DNA of 64,000 nt from Coprinellus micaceus (lineage: Eukaryota > Basidiomycota > Agaricomycetes > Agaricales > Psathyrellaceae): positions 1 through 64,000 of the forward strand of contig OX596337.1 in the NCBI GenBank assembly GCA_951394405.1. Reading direction: 5' to 3'. This document shows positions 1 to 10,900 of this stretch, in pieces. The stretch's first letter is position 1. The number at the start of each line of letters is the position of its first letter. The notes beneath the pieces are model-generated. The model worked only from the letters and a program-made list of their open reading frames with translations, made no database searches and was not told the origin of the DNA. Position numbers and translations under genes: made by a program.

Positions 1-160
1 CCCTAACCCTAACCCTAACCCTAACCCTAACCCTAACCCTAACCCTAACCCTAACCCTAACCCTAACCCTAACCCTAACCCTAACCCTAACCCTAACCCT
101 AACCCTAACCCTAACCCTAACCCTAACCCTAACCCTAACCCTAACCCTAACCCTAACCCT
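1..160. repeat. Telomere, (CCCTAA)n
   Basis: Twenty-six perfect CCCTAA units followed by CCCT run from the first base. This is the C-rich strand of a TTAGGG telomere, so the window begins at a true left chromosome end. The tract is uninterrupted and stops abruptly at the sequence of a retroelement, with no subtelomeric spacer. Confidence 0.98.
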
Positions 161-2565
161 CAACGCAACATATCGCAGGGGAATCCTCTCTCCCCACTCT
201 GCATACCTACCGGTACGGAGTCCCGTCTACTATCCCAGACTGGTTGCTAACGATCCCTCTCCCCCGCGCAATTAATCACCTTATATTAAATACTCCGTTG
301 GATATTGTAACGGCCGCTAGATTTAAATATAATGTGCATCTGTCGCCGGGAGTTAATTTGCCACTTGAGTTTCAGTACCAACTAAGCGTAGGTTTGCGTT
401 TCATGCTACCCTCGCCCAGGAACAAGCTTTTGATTAAGCAAGCCTGGGATGACTTTAACCGCCGTATCAGGTGGAGGCTACTGTTCTCCTTTAAAGGAGA
501 AGAAGAAGAATATGATCCAGATTACGAAGTGGAGCGAACGTCGAAAAACGACAAACTCCCCAAGTTACCGGAATACATCGAACGTGGGCTCGTCGCGGGC
601 AAGATCTTCGTGTTCGACACGATGTCTAAGGTACCCGACGAGGACCCTAGGGAGCTATTTAATCCGCTCATCCCTAAGGCTACCCAAATTCGTAAATACT
701 TATGCGATAATAACTATGTTGTTACCGCAACCGACAAGAACCTAGGCATCGCCGTGTCCGAGCGAACCTGGATCGTTGAAAAAAGTCTTCAAATTCTGAA
801 CGACGCCGCTAACTATAAGCGCGTCCACTTATTGACTGCTAACCAGGTATTCGATAAGCAGAACGTCGAGATGGAGGAGATCGCCCGGATGGTCGAGCGA
901 TCTGAAATCCCCTCCAAAAAGCAGTTAGCTGAGTTCTTGCGATCCAAGCTTACACCGTCGGAGACGACGAGCCATGGCGGCATTAAATATCTTGAAAAGC
1001 ACAGCGTACCAGGATTTTACGGGATTCCTAAAATACACAAGGAACCCGTCAAATTCCGACCGATAATCCCCTGTCACTCCGCTATTCAAAACCCCGCTGC
1101 TAAATATATCTCGAAATGTCTCAAACCTCTCATCGAGGGGGCGTCAACCATTATACATGGAACCAAAGACCTGGCGCAAAAATTGAGCAAGATCGAACTT
1201 AACCCGAATCGCCGCTGGTGGATCGTCACCGGCGACGTCGTCGCATTTTATCCTAACATACCTCTCGATAAATGTCTTACTGTAGTATATGATTATTATC
1301 GCTTCTGGCGTTGGCCGGTATCAGGAAATCATTGGGTCCCCGTCCCAGACGGTATAGACTCAATGCCGTATAAATTGCGTGTCGCTTCGTCCCAACTAGA
1401 GCTAGAAATATTCTGGCACTGTTTGCAAGTCGGCAATAAGAACTTGATCTGTAACTATCTTGGCGAATTTTTCCTTCAACTCAACGGGCTCGCTATGGGA
1501 GTAGCGGATAGTCCCGACCTAGCCAACATCTTCGGATTCTTCTCCGAAGTTGAGCTATGCGACGTAAACAACAAGGAAAGGCACCCGAACATACTCTTTT
1601 ACGGGCGCTACATCGACGACTGCTTCGCAATAATATACGGTGAATCTCAGGATGCTGTATTGCAGTACGTTAGTCAATCGATAGTCGTTAGCGACTGCCA
1701 GATAGAATGGAACGTGTCGGAATGGTTTGAACCTTTCCTCGACATGATGCTTTACAAGGACAACTCAAATCGTCTTCAGCACATGCCATATCGCAAAGCA
1801 CGTAACCATATGGAGAGAATTCCATGGATATCAAGCCACCCCATCGACGTAAAGAGGGGTACATTCATAGGCGAGATGTCCCGGCTGGCTACCCTAAGCA
1901 GTACGTTTGACACGTACACGGAGGCACTTCGATCTTTAGCAGGATTGTATATAGTGCGCGGGTACCCTTCCGATTATGTTAATAAATGGCTTAAGGACAA
2001 TATATCCGAGAGATGGAACCAACGGCTCGATACCAAGAGTCAGAACAACGACGCGGAGGGCGTCTTGGTACTTAAGACCACTTATAACACGGCATGGAAT
2101 TACTTCTCCGCTAAGCAATTAGGAGATACCGTCATAGGAACCTGGAGGAAGGAAATTTTCCTTTCCACCGAAGATCCCGCATTGAAATCCCTGAAAGGGG
2201 ACGAGCGGGCTCGCTACGCGCATCCATCGAGCAAAGTGGAAGCACTGTCGTCAGTCGCACCGGAGCTGTTAACTCAGTTCTGGACCGCAGACGGTGTGAA
2301 AGCTATGCCTGATATCGCGAAGTTGGGATTCCTTACCCGGAGAATGATCGTATCGCGCAAGCGTACGAAAAATCTCTTCGATCTTACCAGTCTTTGGAAG
2401 AAGACGGTTCTCAAAGTACTTGAGGAAGATATCCTAGAACAGAAGGACGACGTCATGGACGAGACCGAAGCGGAGAACACCGCTGAAGTGTCCATACATC
2501 ATCGCGAACGATGGTCGCCCACCCGACAACTCGGGGACATCGATCCTTCTGTCTTCCTCTCGTAG
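160..2565 (+). CDS. Penelope-like (Coprina-type) reverse transcriptase, 5' partial
   Basis: RNA-dependent DNA polymerase of a Penelope-like retroelement. Counting from codon 244, visible landmarks are DKNLGIAV (about 164-171), PKIHKEPVKFRPI (about 262-274, the Penelope-type fingers motif), motif A TGDVVAFYPNIP (Asp331), motif B GLAMGVADSPDLAN (about 415-428) and motif C YGRYIDDCF with Asp458-Asp459. All catalytic aspartates are present and there is no internal stop. The frame is open from 157, immediately inside the telomere, to the TAG at 2563. The first ATG is only at 403, downstream of sequence that still looks like conserved N-terminal protein, so the start and N-terminus are missing. The C-terminal ~270 residues show no GIY-YIG motif. 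Either the copy lost its 5' end when the chromosome end was healed, or the start lay in an upstream exon. Confidence 0.88.
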   Translation, partial: STQHIAGESSLPTLHTYRYGVPSTIPDWLLTIPLPRAINHLILNTPLDIVTAARFKYNVHLSPGVNLPLEFQYQLSVGLRFMLPSPRNKLLIKQAWDDFNRRIRWRLLFSFKGEEEEYDPDYEVERTSKNDKLPKLPEYIERGLVAGKIFVFDTMSKVPDEDPRELFNPLIPKATQIRKYLCDNNYVVTATDKNLGIAVSERTWIVEKSLQILNDAANYKRVHLLTANQVFDKQNVEMEEIARMVERSEIPSKKQLAEFLRSKLTPSETTSHGGIKYLEKHSVPGFYGIPKIHKEPVKFRPIIPCHSAIQNPAAKYISKCLKPLIEGASTIIHGTKDLAQKLSKIELNPNRRWWIVTGDVVAFYPNIPLDKCLTVVYDYYRFWRWPVSGNHWVPVPDGIDSMPYKLRVASSQLELEIFWHCLQVGNKNLICNYLGEFFLQLNGLAMGVADSPDLANIFGFFSEVELCDVNNKERHPNILFYGRYIDDCFAIIYGESQDAVLQYVSQSIVVSDCQIEWNVSEWFEPFLDMMLYKDNSNRLQHMPYRKARNHMERIPWISSHPIDVKRGTFIGEMSRLATLSSTFDTYTEALRSLAGLYIVRGYPSDYVNKWLKDNISERWNQRLDTKSQNNDAEGVLVLKTTYNTAWNYFSAKQLGDTVIGTWRKEIFLSTEDPALKSLKGDERARYAHPSSKVEALSSVAPELLTQFWTADGVKAMPDIAKLGFLTRRMIVSRKRTKNLFDLTSLWKKTVLKVLEEDILEQKDDVMDETEAENTAEVSIHHRERWSPTRQLGDIDPSVFLS

Positions 2566-3190
2566 ATTTCGATTTCACACTCGCACGCAAGAGATTCAGC
2601 CATGTCCTGGTCTCCGTTAACAGTTATCTCATAGTCCGCCGGTAAAACGCCTGTCGTTAGGTCCGGTTAAGGTTGTGAGGGAACGGGTTAAACGCGCGCA
2701 TCCCCAACCGCGACGCTGGCTTTCAGCCTGTCGTTGGCGCCCACCTATGTGGAGGGTCCCCTGTGTTGGGCTAAGGTGGTCAGGATATGCAATAAGTCGT
2801 TTTGTACCTATTCATCCTGTAGAGTTAATCGTACACGAAACCCATAATAGCTTAGTAGCTGTTTGTGCCATAGCATCGTCTCCAGGCCTTACAGGAAAAG
2901 CTTAAGCCACAACGAGAGAAGTGGTGACTCTAGTAGTCTTAAATACGTGGTGTTCCGCTATAAATCGATAAAAACCTACAAGGGCCTTTGCTTCTGACGC
3001 TGTTAATTACAGGTCAATCGCGCGCATCTTACAGAAATCAAACCTACACACAATTGCTCAGCGCGTTAATAGCGCGCAAACAAAAATCGACTTACATTCA
3101 TGTAAGTGCTTCGGTAGACTGCGGTATCGCAGACGGTATTAACCGAGGGTTTCCAGGACATTAAACAATCCTAACTGTGGCCAAACTACG
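2566..3190 (+). other. 3' untranslated part of the Penelope-like element
   Basis: Non-coding sequence between the RT stop and the first interstitial telomeric tract. No second ORF, endonuclease or obvious poly(A) tract is seen. The boundary at 3190/3191, where the sequence turns into CCCTAACCC, is taken as the 3' junction where reverse transcription would have started on an older chromosome end. Confidence 0.6.
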
Positions 3191-3300
3191 CCCTAACCCA
3201 ACCCTAACCGTAAGCACGTTCGATAACTCGAACAACCTTCGTTGACTAACAACAAGGATCCAGCTAACCTAACCACCTAACCCCCTAACGAACCTAACCT
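3191..3300. repeat. Degenerate interstitial telomeric tracts
   Basis: Two blocks of telomere-like sequence, 3191-3209 (CCCTAACCCAACCCTAACC) and about 3263-3300 (degenerate CTAACCT/CCCTAAC units), are separated by unique sequence. Both read in the same C-rich orientation as the terminal telomere. They are best explained as remnants of a former chromosome end onto which the terminal element was added. Confidence 0.8.
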
Positions 3301-3321
3301 GTAGGTTCGCCGGGCGTGGTA

Positions 3322-3362
3322 TGACGTCACTGGTCCCGGCAGGGCCCAGACCTATGACGTCA
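3322..3362. promoter_or_regulatory. Pair of TGACGTCA palindromes
   Basis: The 8-bp palindrome TGACGTCA, the classical CRE/ATF bZIP site, occurs at 3322-3329 and 3355-3362 with 33-bp spacing. Both copies share the flanks TA-TGACGTCA-NTGGT, so this is also a short direct repeat. It lies just inside the interstitial telomeric tract and upstream of the hammerhead. Regulatory function is inferred from the motif alone. Confidence 0.35.
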
Positions 3363-3678
3363 GTGGTTCCAGGTGCGTAACCGCATATGGACTTCTCTGG
3401 TAGCATAGCCCGGATCCGTTAGTCTTCACAGGCTGTCAGCGCCCATACCCGGGTCTCGGTGACCCCGGGGTTCTTGGGCGCTCTCAGTCTTATTGTTTTC
3501 ACACCTCGTGTCGCCTTGGCCTCTTTCCGGGGCCATTCCGAGAGGCAACCTCTGATGCGGGCTGTCGCCCGCAGACGGCACGAGGCGCGAAGAACAATAG
3601 AAGGTACATACATGTCTCCTCGTAGTACGCTAGGGCACCTCGCCCAAGGCATACGATTACGGTGAGTCGTCAACCCAT

Positions 3679-3753
3679 AACCCAGAACTGATGAGTCTAT
3701 AAAGACGAAACTCTGGACTGGTGAGTCCCCCAACTCGCCAGAGTTTTCTGGTT
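3679..3753 (+). ncRNA. Hammerhead ribozyme (type I)
   Basis: All conserved hammerhead elements are present in order. Stem I 5' strand 3679-3687 pairs with 3746-3753, eight pairs with one bulged C at 3681. The core box CUGAUGA is at 3688-3694. Stem II is GUC 3695-3697 with GAC 3704-3706 around a UAUAAA loop. The core GAAA is at 3707-3710. Stem III is A3710 plus CUCUGG (to 3716) with CCAGAGU (3738-3744), seven pairs, and its loop can fold further. The predicted cleavage triplet is G-U-U, with the cut between 3745 and 3746. Hammerheads are known in Penelope-like elements, and fungal ones are reported as stable monomers, which fits the long stem III here. It lies inside the interstitial telomeric tracts, so it probably belongs to an older terminal element copy. 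Confidence 0.88.
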
Positions 3754-3794
3754 ATTCGTCTCTATTCGTCGCCCACGACTTGCTGCCTATCTCG

Positions 3795-6476
3795 CACTTC
3801 TCGCTTCGCTCGAAGTGCTCGACCCCCCTAACCAAACACTTGTGGCAAGTCTCGGAGTGCCAACGGCATGCAAGATTGGGGATTTGTATCCACAATGTAC
3901 CATGATGGGCGCGTTAAACATGGTGCAGGAGGGATCGGGGTGGTACACTTATTTCTCGATGAAGCTCCTACGGTGTGCGTAATGCCACCAGGAGATTCCC
4001 ACGACGAGTTCCTGCTCAAGCATGCGGTGTAGCTTCCGCAGCAGTAAGCGCGAGAGTGGCAAGATCAGTCCATCTTCAGGAGTCAACCGACTTCAACAGC
4101 ACGGTGGAGAGCTTGGATTCGTGCTGCAACCAAATGCTGTACTATGCCCCGCGCGTTCCTGCAATGAGCCCATTTTTAGCTCGGGGAGAAACCCGTGCAG
4201 GTCCCAGTGCTCGGGGACCCCGGGGGTTTTCTTGGGTCGCACAGATGAATTCACTACGAGCAAGATAGAAGAGAAATTTGCAGAGGAACTGAAGGGGTTC
4301 GACTTGTAATTTGTTTGGATATCACCTAGTATGTACATAGGACTGAGGCGGTGAGGGTGGAGTCAGAGCTTACCCCATCACAAGCAATTAGGAAAATCCA
4401 CACCGGAATCACAGGAATCCTCCTGGTTAACGGAAGTAAATTGCGGGCTAAACTGTCGGGCACACGGTTGCAACCTCCTTGACTGATGTGAGGCTCGGAC
4501 GTTTGAGCTGAGGTCATTCGCCTCAGGCACAGCGTCAAGCCCAACCATGCTGTCGCCCGACCGGGTTCTCAAAGTGCTGGGTGTTACGTAGTCCTCGACA
4601 CCTCTCTCGCGTTCGATAGTCTACCGAATGGTGATCCCACCGGGAAAAGGAAATAGTTGGGCTGATCCAGCCACAGTGGAGAGACCGAGCTGGAGTTCCC
4701 ACACACTGCAAGGGCCTTAAGCGCCGACGATCTTCCTGCGAGTAGTACCTCCCAGAGCTACGGCAGTGACGAGCGCTTCGAGGCTGCACTATGGGCTCGA
4801 TCGGCCTTTGGGGGGTGCCATGGACGTCCCATTGAGCCTGGCCGTATCGTCTATCACGCGATAGATAGTGAAGTGCCTTTGAGAGTATGGCGTACCTCGT
4901 GGTCGATCCTCAGCGCCATCTCTACGATTTCGTTCGCAGATACCCGGTTGGTTCTCACTCCCCTTCGGCTTCATTCCTGCCTCAGCATCTATCGTTTCAC
5001 CTTCCCCGCTTAGCACGCCCCTTCACCCACTCAATGCGTGAGAGTCTCGGTCATACTTTCCCAATGGTTCGTTAGACTGAGCTGGCAGTGTATTCGTCCT
5101 AGCCGCAGTTCTCCGTAAATACTCAACCTGACTAAACCAACATGTGCCGCTGGGGTGGTCACTCAGTCGCTCGCTTTCGGCGATTCCAGGGAAATCGACT
5201 CAATGAAATGGAGCACGTGCGCATGTCAAAATCGGCGCCGTGGTGGTACACGACCTGTTCGATCCTTCGTAGCTCGTCTATAGTTCAATCGAGCCCTTCT
5301 CAATGGGGTGTTTAAACGATGCTCTCCTGAACGAATGGGTCTTTTGCAATCCTCGGATTATGGTGGTACGATTAAACCAGCGTCTACGGCGATTCACCGC
5401 CACGAAAATAGTTCTACTAACCAGCGGGGGTTACCCTGATGATTTAACCATCCCTACCACAACCCTCGCCTCTACTGTGAGCCTCGCAGCCGAAAGTTCA
5501 TATCACTCCAATAGATACACTCGAAACGATTGACAGACAGTCTCTTCGGCTCTTGATGATTGATTTTCAACCTCCCAAATGACAAATCGGAACGAGTATC
5601 CAACCCATGCATAGCCGTCCTACTATCAAACGTTCGTGAGTCGCCAAAGAGCTGCGAGGCAGTACCTCTGAGAGATGTTGCGGCTCGGCGGGTTGGCTGC
5701 TACGCTCAAAATTCCTTTTCACTCATCTTAGTCCAGCACAGGTATAATTCATCCTAACACTCGAGCCAGTTCCACCCTTGCCTCTGAACCTTTGCTCCAT
5801 GATCTTGCCACGATCCCAGTACCTCCGTACGCAACACTGTATCGCGAGGGGAGCGATTGATTTATTCTACGCCACTCACCGCTAAAAATCATGTACCTTG
5901 ACTGTACGTACCCTTCTCACCCACCTCCACGGCTGTATACAACGATCTTAAACCGCAGACCCTCGTCCCCGGACCCGTTTTGTCAAACCTTCTGACACGA
6001 AGGAGCGGTACCCTCCCGTACAGTACATTCGTACGTAGAACTATGTAGGATAGAAAACGTGAGGACCTCCAATATAGACAGTCTCATTCTCCAAAGGCCG
6101 TTCACGTGGTATTCTCTATCAAAGAATCGCTGTAGTCGGCTCGAGGTATCCTGGCCTTGAGCCTGCGGAAGGGGGTACTCGCGCCAAAGTATTATGATGG
6201 CCGCCGACGAGTCTGTCGGCGGCGTTAAACAGGCACAACGGAATCAATACCTTGGACTGCCGCTTGGCAACGATCTTGTCTTTCTCCCCTCTTGATCGTC
6301 ATCGTCCTGGGCGCTCTTGTCGGCCTTCCACCCTTCGCTCTTTATCGACTGTCCTTTCCACCTCATTCGAGGGCCCGACACTTCGTCGAGGCGCTCTCGC
6401 GCTCTTTTCGTGAAGAGAGGCCCGGTACACAGCTACCGAATCGACGACCTTATCCAACAACGAAGAAAACGTCGCG
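3795..6476. other. Subtelomeric stretch without recognisable genes
   Basis: No reading frame here shows protein-like composition or consistent splice structure. The open frames are short and overlap on both strands. Visible items are a hairpin at about 3795-3819 (GCACTTC/GAAGTGC), a second copy at about 4209-4238 of a GACCCCGGGG-containing motif also seen at about 3453-3482, and a perfect 9-bp hairpin at 6200-6223. Decayed retroelement sequence is plausible but not demonstrated. Confidence 0.5.
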
Positions 6477-7951
6477 ATGCTTGGTACCAACAACCACCTC
6501 TTCCGATTCGCCCTTCTCCTCGTCCACTTTACTCTCATCTTCCCTGATACCGACGCAGCAAGCCTTCACCCCGGTTCTGTTCATCACCGCTCTCTTGGGC
6601 ATGCGCATCGACAACTCCTCCATCGCGCCCCTGCTGATGCTCCCGTCGACAATGCTCCCAAATGCCCGAAGCGTAACTACTTCAAGAAGCTGAGGGAGGC
6701 GCAAGACCTCGCTGCGGGGAAAGTTCCTAATAACGGCACAACCCCAGCCTCGTCTTCTTCGACTCTCACTTCGACTGCGGCTTCACCTTCCACCACTCCT
6801 ACTGTCGACGCCGAATCAACGAAGAAACCTCCTGCGTCAAGCACGTCCGCCAAGCCGGCACCGACGAAGGACACTAGCTCCCCCGCACCCGGCGGTCTCT
6901 CCGCCCTGTTCCCTATCGGACAGTCATCTAAGTCCTGGACCACATCTCCACTCTCCCCCAACGCGCTATCCCTCTCCGAGAACACGCTCAACCCATTCCA
7001 AGTCGCCCGTGCCAATCCGTACGATATCACCAAGGCTCCCGATGGCCGTACGGCTATAAAGGCTCATTATGGGAGGGGGAGTTACAAGTTGTTGAATTCG
7101 CCGAGAGGAGGGTTCAGTTTCTACGCACCAGGGCCGGATGGAGTGGATTTGACGAACGCGAGGGAGGCGACGTTTGGTTATCGGGTATTCTTCCCCGCTG
7201 GGTTCGACTTCAACCAGGGAGGGAAGTTGCCTGGATTTTGTGAGTACTCGTACCCTTATTAGCTCGGTTTCAGTCCACTAACGAATCGTTCCACGTTTCC
7301 TCTTCACATTCGAATTCGACCTCCAGTCGGCGGCGATTCCGACGACGCCTCAACGTCCTGCTCTGGCGGTCGCCACTCCACCGCCTGCTTCAGCGCCCGC
7401 CTCATGTGGCGCGAAAACGGGGACGGCGAGCTCTACACCTACTTCCCCCCAGGCTTCCCTGCCAATAACAAACTCTGCTCCGTCAAGCCCTATTCCGAAT
7501 GCAATCCCGAATACGGGAATTCCGTAGGACGGGGATCTTTCAAGTTCGCGAGGGGCGCGTGGACGACGGTGGCTGAACGCGTGAAGTTGAACGACCCAGG
7601 TGCGAGTAACGGGGAGGTCCAGGTGTGGGTGAACGGGAGGAGTGTGATTAATGTGGGCGGTGTGGTTCTGAGGGCGCGTGGAGCAGGGAAGATTCGCGGT
7701 GTCCAGTGTCAGACGTTCTTTGGTGGTGCGTGTTTCTTCTTCGAGTTTTGGATTCCGTCTTTATGCGCTTCCGTCTCATATCTCCCGCCGTTCCCTATTG
7801 CGGTGTTTGATAGAACTCTCGAGCACTGATTGAGCTGTTCAACGTATCGCTAACACGGCCTCACACAGGTAACACGGGTGACTGGGCCAGCCCAAAGGAC
7901 CAAGATGCGTACTTCGCAGACCTCTCGGTCGCGATTACCCAATCCTTCTAA
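6477..7951 (+). CDS. Secreted polysaccharide lyase, PL14-like
   Basis: Predicted extracellular lyase that would cleave uronic-acid polysaccharides by beta-elimination. Three exons, 6477-7239, 7327-7725 and 7869-7951, join in phase to give 414 residues ending at TAA 7949-7951. The N-terminus has a hydrophobic signal peptide (FRFALLLVHFTLIF) followed by a long Ser/Thr/Pro-rich linker to about residue 140. The catalytic-type domain then shows FGYRVFFPAGFDF, GGKLPGF, the Cys-rich CSGG..STACFSARLMWR block, GRGSFKFARGAWTTV, VWVNGRSVI and QTFFGG/WASPKDQDAYFADLSVAI, all typical of fungal PL14-like proteins. The ATG at 6477 is the one giving a signal peptide. Substrate cannot be told from sequence. 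It is the gene nearest the telomere. Confidence 0.85.
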
Positions 7952-10900
7952 ACGCACGAGCGTACACTCCCCTCGACGCGAACGCCTTACAATTTTCTCG
8001 TTTCCGCCCCGTTACCTCTGCTTTGCTTAACTTATTCCTTCATTTGCTGTACTACCACCTCGGACCTCGGACTCTCCGCTTTTTATACCCCGTCTCGCGG
8101 GTGGACGTGCATCCGCCTTCGATGACCGTCCGCCACGCACTCCTGTCAGTCAGATATATTCCCACCTGGGACAGCTATCAAGCTGTCTACGCTGCCTCGC
8201 TAGTATCGCTCCAGCTTTCTACCCTACGCTCTGAACATCGTTCGAAACGACTTGACGAGCTTATCCCTTTCGCGCTGGCCGTTCTACAGCGGGACCTGGC
8301 CGGTACCTCGCTTTCCTTCCTCAATAGCGCCCCGTTCGTATCCTCGGCGATACATCTACTCACTGCTAACCCTTGTCGTATAAACTCTGCGATAAATTCA
8401 CGTCTCGTGCTGAACCGTTTATCCTGCTTGAACCAGCGCGCTTTTCCACTGGCACGAAGGAGACGTCTCGAAAGCGCTTTCTTCTCGACCCTCGTCTCAC
8501 CAGGAACGCTAACTGTCCATGCAGGAGGGTATCATGCATCGAAAGCGCAGAGGCTAAGTACGGCGTTTAATGACCCTTCCAGTGCAGCGCACGAGCCTTG
8601 CCCACTGTATTACTGCTCACCTCCGCCAGTCTACGTTGTTCAGACGTGCTGGTAGGATGGGCTAGCGGAGGCGGTCCGGTAGACGAACCTTAGGTATGAA
8701 GCGTCGAGTCGTCTGCGAAAGTCCCCGAGGGCCTGACGCGAGACGCTGGCCTATCCTCAACCCCAAAGCTCTCATAATAACCGTTAAGGCTACAACATCG
8801 TGGGTCGGACGGCACACTTTCGACCTCGTACTCTCGTGGACGGGTAGTTCTCTCCATGCGACATATGGACAGTAACGACACAAGACGGTACAGCACGGCT
8901 CTATCTACAGGTGGTATTGGCATCGGCCATCGGAAAGACTCGTAACGCGTTGAGAGTCAGTGCCCAACGTCGCGCCATATTTCGAATTCCCGACAAGGTG
9001 AGCACACATGAAGGATCTTCGTCGATTCGAATTTGGTCTCACCGTTGGCGTGTACCGTTGACGTGCGTTGCCTGGTGTCTGGTGACATTTGCCGGTGAGT
9101 ACAGAGCCGCGTTTCGGAGCAACCGTCCCGGTTATGGGCCTACCTTTGTCGTATGCTTTTGTCGCGTCGGTGTACCGTGTTCGCGAGGTAAGCGCGGGGA
9201 ATTGGCACCCTACGGGTCTCTCGAGTCCCCGGTTCTACATTCTTCATTCCACCCCTTGATTCACTCTTGCGCGCAAATGCGGGGCCCCCAGCTCCTCGCG
9301 TAGCTCCCAATCTCAGGGAGATATGATATTTTATTGCTGCGATGGCTTTTCGGTGCCTGAACTATGTTTACTCACTCAACGTTCACCTTAGCGCGAGCAG
9401 CGGGGTAGCCATGAAGCATGCTACCAAGTTATTAAATGGCCCCTTACTAGACGCTTCCTTCTCTCCGTGAGGGTTAACACCCTACCAGAGAACCCAAGCG
9501 CACGAGTACGACGGGGGATCTCGCTCCAGAGGACATTTTCCCTGGTCAATGTGCCGCAACGCCTCGCTTCCCGACTTCACCTCACATACCCATACCAAGA
9601 TCTCACTTTGTTGATACCCCGTACTGTTATCGGAGGTTCACGATGTGCGAATTTGGGTCTGAAGAGAGTCGAAGAGGGCCGGAAGAGCTCGCGGACCTCG
9701 ACATCGCATTGCGGAATGTACCAGCGAGGAATCCGCTCGATGTCCACGATTCCTTTCGCCATTCTGCAATCGACAATTAAAACGATATCTTCCTCTTAGC
9801 GCCACTTTGGCAATATGCAAGGCGATTTCCTGACAAGTGGAAGCGCCTGGATCGGTCGTTCTCCACAGAGAGTTCATGGAAGGTGGACAAGTGCTCGGCC
9901 ACTCGTAATCCAGTGCCCCACAACCCACTTTCCCTGTTCGCCCCAACCACAGCCTCAATGCACTATGAAACGATATTTGGTGAAAGCGATACACACCACA
10001 GTTCCCCGAATGATTCGATATTGGGATGGGAGTGACGGAGGGCGGGAGGGGATGGGACAGTACGGGGAGCATTTGTAAGTAGATCGGCGGATCGTGGACC
10101 CTTACGGCGGATAATTATGCTGTGGGCAGGAATTTAAGATGTATTTTAACTGGTTTCGAGACTACACGCACCTCGACTCATTCAGGGGGCAATCGCATCC
10201 GCGACGCATTTACCGCACCGATTTGGCTATCTTGGGTAACTTTGCTCGAACAGATATTCATACCCTCCCGAGAATTGAAAGTGTGGGGGCGGAAACATCT
10301 GGAAGTCAAGAGCTTCCGAAACGACCGATGGAGGCAAAGCCGAGGGCAGAAGGAGAACTAGGAGCCTTGCCTTCGTGGGTCGCTTCCAAGGTCATGCCAG
10401 GATCGGTGCACCCTACAACCGTACGATGCGTCGACTGTGCGAGGACATTCGAGATGCCATTGCGCAGCGACATACCCCACGGCTTCGAAGCTGGAACGCC
10501 GGTGCCTCGGCGAGGTGGCCGCATCGCGAAGCCACTACCGCGTGGAACGAACTTCGAGTGGGGCGAGGGTCATCGCGACCGCTGCAAGATTTCGCCTGAG
10601 GGGCTAGAGACCGACATCGGAAATATAAATCCTTTACAAAAAATCAGTAAGAAGGGAGGACAGAGTACCTCACAGAGATATACGGTACCCCTGCATCATT
10701 CGCATTTGAGTCGAGAACTACACGACGTACTGGAACTTGGGTATTGATTCCAGGTTAGGAAAGTGAGACGGAAGCGCGAAGGCGAAAGGGTAATTGCTAG
10801 AGGGGAGGTGGATGCCTGATATACTAGGGACATTTAGGGCTCGACTGTGAAGCGAATTCGGAAACAAGGTACGCACCCTCGGTGGGAAAGGTGAGTTCAT

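Larger units (their letters stand above)
160..3190 (+). mobile_element. Telomere-attached Penelope-like retroelement, 5'-truncated
   Basis: The element lies between the telomere and a degenerate interstitial telomeric tract that begins at 3191. It consists of one long reverse transcriptase frame and about 620 bp of 3' sequence. Its 5' side faces the chromosome end. That is the orientation expected if cDNA is primed from the exposed G-rich 3' overhang, as proposed for endonuclease-less terminal Penelope-like elements (Athena in rotifers, Coprina in basidiomycetes). No GIY-YIG endonuclease domain is seen downstream of the RT. The family assignment comes from RT motifs and position; no alignment was run. 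Confidence 0.85.

Noticed and set aside
244..2565. Telomerase reverse transcriptase
   Set aside because: Penelope-type fingers (PKIHK...RPI) and compact length are present, the telomerase T motif is not, and the position and orientation fit a terminal retroelement.
8023..8655. A 210-codon open frame
   Set aside because: It has no ATG at its beginning, biased Ser/Leu/Arg composition, no motif and no splice context. It is treated as chance.
10139..10747. A 202-codon plus-strand frame
   Set aside because: Low-information composition, no domain, and an overlapping open frame on the other strand of similar quality.
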